DNA from: Virgibacillus_R byunsanensis
Lineage (GTDB): Bacteria > Bacillota > Bacilli > Bacillales > Amphibacillaceae
Assembly: GCF_042675965.1 (NCBI RefSeq)
Contig: NZ_JBHTKJ010000012.1
Location: forward strand, 1 to 64,000
DNA length: 64,000 nucleotides
Direction of reading: 5' to 3'
Below, piece after piece: positions 61,390 to 64,000 of this stretch; position 1 is the first letter of the stretch, and every line of letters starts with the position of its first letter. Position numbers and translations under genes: made by a program. Under the pieces are notes generated by a model. It saw only the letters and a list, made by a program, of their open reading frames with translations, ran no database searches and had not been told where the DNA came from.

Positions 61390-62919
61390 TTAAACTGGGT
61401 ACACCCCATGTTTACGTTCTGTGAACGTTACGTTTTTTGACTCATACATGTTAAATCTCTTAATCAATTCATCTCTTAGTTTATCAGGATCTACAATCGC
61501 ATCAATTACCATTTCAGAAGCTAACCTGTAAATATCAATGTTATCTTTATACTCTTCTTGTTTTTCCTTTATAAAGGCTGGTCTTTCCTCCTCTGGTAAC
61601 GCTGCAATCTTATTTGCATAAACAGCATTCACCGCTGCTTCAGGTCCCATTACAGCTATTTGTGCCGTAGGTAATGCAATGCAGCAATCTGGTTCAAATG
61701 CAGGGCCTGCCATAGCATATAGACCTGCTCCATAAGCTTTTCGGACTACTACAGAAATTTTTGGAACTGTAGCTTCACTCATAGAAGCTAGCATTTTAGC
61801 GCCATGACGAATGATTCCCGCACGCTCTACCCTTGTTCCAATCATAAATCCAGGAATGTCCATTAGGAACAACAACGGAATATTAAAAGCGTCACATAAC
61901 TGAATAAATTTGGCAGCCTTATCCGCTGAATCAGGGAATAGTACTCCACCTTTCATACGAGGCTGATTTGCAATAATCCCTACAGACTTACCGTTCATTC
62001 GCCCCAGTCCGGTAATTAATTCAGGTGCAAATTTCTTTTTAATTTCACAAAAACTATCTTCATCTATGATTCGATCGATGAAATCATACATATTAAAAGG
62101 AGCATTTTGGTTTTCAGGTATTAGGTCTGTTATAGTTTTTTCAAATGACTTTATTTCCTTTGGTTCAACTTTGTTAGGTTTTTCTTTAAAGCTAGCAGGG
62201 AAATAACTTAAATAATTACGGGTATAGCTAATAGCTTCCTCCTCAGATTTCACCAGCACATCTCCACAGCCTGAAATAGAACAGTGCATCTGAGCGCCAC
62301 CCATTTCTTCTAGACTAACTTTTTCTCCAATTACCTTTTCAGCCATTCGAGGGGATCCAAGATACATAGATGCATTGCCGTCAACCATTATGACGATATC
62401 ACAAAATGCTGGAATGTAAGCACCACCAGCAGCCGATGGTCCAAATAGTAGGCATACCTGCGGAACACGACCAGAAAGTTTTATTTGATTGTGAAATATT
62501 CTGCCTGCTCCACGTCTGCCAGGGAACATTTCAACCTGATCTGTAATTCTTGCTCCTGCTGAATCTACTAGATATAACATTGGTATGTCTAATTTTTCTG
62601 CTGTTTCTTGAATACGAATTATCTTTTCTACTGTATGTTTGCCCCATGAACCAGCTTTTACTGTTGAATCGTTTGCCATGACACATACAGCTTGGCCGTT
62701 GACTCTACCAATTCCAGTTACGACACCATCTGAAGGCAAACTATCATCCATACAGTTTGCAAAAAAAGCATCTTCAATATCGATCTCTTCATCAAATAAT
62801 AATTTTAAGCGGTCACGAACAAATAATTTACCTTTTTCTTCGTTTTTTTGGTGATATTTCTCGTGTCCACCTTTTTCTATTTTTTCCACTCGTTCTTTTA
62901 AGTCTTCTACATATGACAT
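61390..62919 (-). CDS. yngE: Acyl-CoA carboxylase carboxyltransferase subunit (YngE type)
   Basis: The 509-residue protein is a two-crotonase-fold carboxyltransferase, with KLFVRDRLKLLFDEEIDIED, PMLYLVDSAGARITDQVEMF, GPSAAGGAYIPAFCDIVIMV and later FLMDIPGFMIGTRVERAGII. It carboxylates propionyl-, methylcrotonyl- or another short acyl-CoA using a biotinylated carrier. The neighbouring yngF-like hydratase and biotin carrier recall the B. subtilis yng cluster for branched-chain catabolism. Substrate is inferred. The C-terminus abuts the GC-rich repeat. Confidence 0.9.
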   Translation of the reverse strand: MSYVEDLKERVEKIEKGGHEKYHQKNEEKGKLFVRDRLKLLFDEEIDIEDAFFANCMDDSLPSDGVVTGIGRVNGQAVCVMANDSTVKAGSWGKHTVEKIIRIQETAEKLDIPMLYLVDSAGARITDQVEMFPGRRGAGRIFHNQIKLSGRVPQVCLLFGPSAAGGAYIPAFCDIVIMVDGNASMYLGSPRMAEKVIGEKVSLEEMGGAQMHCSISGCGDVLVKSEEEAISYTRNYLSYFPASFKEKPNKVEPKEIKSFEKTITDLIPENQNAPFNMYDFIDRIIDEDSFCEIKKKFAPELITGLGRMNGKSVGIIANQPRMKGGVLFPDSADKAAKFIQLCDAFNIPLLFLMDIPGFMIGTRVERAGIIRHGAKMLASMSEATVPKISVVVRKAYGAGLYAMAGPAFEPDCCIALPTAQIAVMGPEAAVNAVYANKIAALPEEERPAFIKEKQEEYKDNIDIYRLASEMVIDAIVDPDKLRDELIKRFNMYESKNVTFTERKHGVYPV

Positions 62920-62938
62920 GTTTTGTGACCTCCTGCGA

Positions 62939-63718
62939 TTATTTACCTTTATATACAGGTTTTCTTTTTCCTCTGAATGCTTGTAATCCTTCTGTACGAT
63001 CGCCTGTTGGAATCGTTTCTTTATAGCACAAGTGTTCTATAGCTAAACCTGTTGTAATATCTGTTTGAAAACCTTGATTAATAGCTGTTTTTGCCTGTTT
63101 TATTGCGACAGGACCGTTGTTACTTATTAATCTGGCTATTTCAATGGCACTTTCTACTACATCATTGGATATTGTTTTCTTTTCAATCAAACCAATCTCA
63201 AGTGCTTCCGTTGATGTTACCGGCTTTGCTGTATAAATCAGACGTTTTGCCTGCCCTAAACCAATCAAGCGGGAAAGGCGTTGTGTACCGCCCGCACCAG
63301 GTATAATAGCAAGTGAGGTTTCAGTGAGTCCCATCTTTGCGTTTTCTGATGCAATTCGAATGTCACAAGCTAGTGCAAGTTCTAGACCACCACCAAATGC
63401 AACACCATTCATAGCAGCTATAACTGGGATTTTCAGTTGTTCAACAGTAGTTACCGACTTACCAATGTAACTTACAGCACTAATAACTTGATCATCAGAC
63501 ATTTCTTTTCTTTCCTTTAAGTCAGCACCAGCACAGAAAGCCTTTTCACCTGCTCCGGTAATAATGACACAGCGAATCGTTTCGGTTTGATCAATACGTT
63601 GCAGGTGATTATTTAGTTCATCCAGTAAATTTTTCGACATTGCATTGGCTACTTCTGGGCGGTTAAGTGTGAGTATTGCAATGTGCTCTTCTATTATTTT
63701 GTAGTCAATTAAAGGCAC
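62939..63718 (-). CDS. yngF: Enoyl-CoA hydratase/isomerase (YngF type)
   Basis: The crotonase-fold protein of 259 residues has IAILTLNRPEVANAMSKNLL, the oxyanion segment AFCAGADLKERKEM, GVAFGGGLELALACDIRIAS and ETSLAIIPGAGGTQRLSRLI with both catalytic glutamates of hydratases. It probably hydrates methylglutaconyl-CoA or a related intermediate. The GTG at 63718 has AAAGGAG 7 nt upstream. It lies 19 nt before yngE. Confidence 0.9.
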   Translation of the reverse strand: MPLIDYKIIEEHIAILTLNRPEVANAMSKNLLDELNNHLQRIDQTETIRCVIITGAGEKAFCAGADLKERKEMSDDQVISAVSYIGKSVTTVEQLKIPVIAAMNGVAFGGGLELALACDIRIASENAKMGLTETSLAIIPGAGGTQRLSRLIGLGQAKRLIYTAKPVTSTEALEIGLIEKKTISNDVVESAIEIARLISNNGPVAIKQAKTAINQGFQTDITTGLAIEHLCYKETIPTGDRTEGLQAFRGKRKPVYKGK

Positions 63719-63927
63719 ATAAACACTCCTTTCCTCTATCATTATTTTTATTAGAAAACTGGGCTTATCGTTAAAGGGATTCTTAGTAAGCGTACTTTGC
63801 TTTCTTAGAGTCCCTTATGCTCTGGAGTGCAATCCTTTATGGAGAAAGCCTTAGTTGCACTTATGTAGATAAGAAAATTTTTTCTTTCTTATCTACTAAA
63901 ATAGGATAGTAGTTTAGGCTCTATTTA

Positions 63928-64000
63928 TTATCCAACAATTGCAATAACATCGCCTTCATTAACGAAGTCGCCCTCAGCTACTTTTAATTCCTTAACTGTA
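63928..64000 (-). CDS. Biotin/lipoyl carrier protein, C-terminal part (5' end beyond window)
   Basis: The minus strand enters the window encoding TVKELKVAEGDFVNEGDVIA, then IVG and a stop. This is the C-terminal hairpin of a biotinyl domain. The biotinylated lysine motif lies outside the window. Its position just upstream of yngF-yngE makes it the likely biotin carrier of the carboxylase (YngHB-like). Confidence 0.82.
   Translation of the reverse strand, partial: TVKELKVAEGDFVNEGDVIAIVG

Noticed and set aside
61228..61440. 70-codon plus-strand reading frame in the GC-rich block
   Set aside because: The composition follows the palindromic repeat, no ribosome binding site is present, and it overlaps the 3' end of yngE on the other strand.

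Overview
The window looks like chromosomal DNA of a low-GC, endospore-forming member of the Bacillaceae, probably an Oceanobacillus/Virgibacillus-type halophile or alkaliphile. The evidence is its strong Shine-Dalgarno sequences, frequent TTG/GTG starts, and Bacillus-type genes: sigI/rsgI, yjcZ, yjzC, ypcP-dynA, lipM, ctaA and yngE/F. Most genes lie on the minus strand.

Layout. (1) 0.5-14.3 kb: one long minus-strand operon for B12 uptake, corrinoid salvage and late cobalamin assembly (btuF, btuC, a btuD-cbiZ fusion, cbiA, cobT, btuR, cbiP, cbiB, cobD, cobU, cobS, cobC, a CobU-like gene and a signal-less BtuF-like gene). It has a sigma-A-type promoter, a cobalamin riboswitch and a terminator. 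No corrin-ring assembly genes are present. (2) 15.2-18.8 kb: rsgI-sigI, a secreted DUF5667-like repeat protein, and a lipoprotein gene preceded by a c-di-GMP-I riboswitch. (3) 19.8-27.2 kb: a SAM-I-riboswitch-controlled homocysteine methyltransferase, lipA and lipM preceded by an orphan-looking TPP riboswitch, and a second B12 importer (btuF, btuC, btuD plus a DUF71/Dph6-like ATPase) under its own cobalamin riboswitch. (4) 27.4-32.5 kb: an NhaC-type antiporter, small sporulation-type genes and many decayed gene fragments. (5) 32.9-39.2 kb: a complete selenocysteine system (selA, selB, selC, selD) with three selenoproteins that use in-frame TGA: a TlpA-like thiol reductase with a UxC motif, a SelW-like protein with CxxU, and SelD itself. 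Each TGA is followed 15-22 nt downstream by a small SECIS-like hairpin. (6) 39.5-54.7 kb: HD-GYP protein, cold-shock protein, FAD oxidoreductase, methylmalonyl-CoA epimerase, YeeE/YedE transporter, DAHP synthase behind two tandem T-boxes, cysK, an asparagine-rich micro-protein, dsdA, a two-domain cyclotransferase, ctaA and a zinc alcohol dehydrogenase. (7) 54.7-64 kb: ypcP, dynA, CBS protein, flavin reductase, a GC-rich structured repeat, and a yngE-yngF-biotin carrier acyl-CoA carboxylase cluster running off the right edge.

How it fits together. Two riboswitch-controlled importers and the salvage genes supply cobalamin. The methylmalonyl-CoA epimerase hints at a B12-dependent mutase elsewhere in the genome. 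The selenium locus is the most distinctive part. Standard gene calling would miss the SelW-like gene and would truncate both the TlpA-like selenoprotein and SelD at their TGA codons.

All functional calls come from reading motifs and recalling families; no database search was possible.
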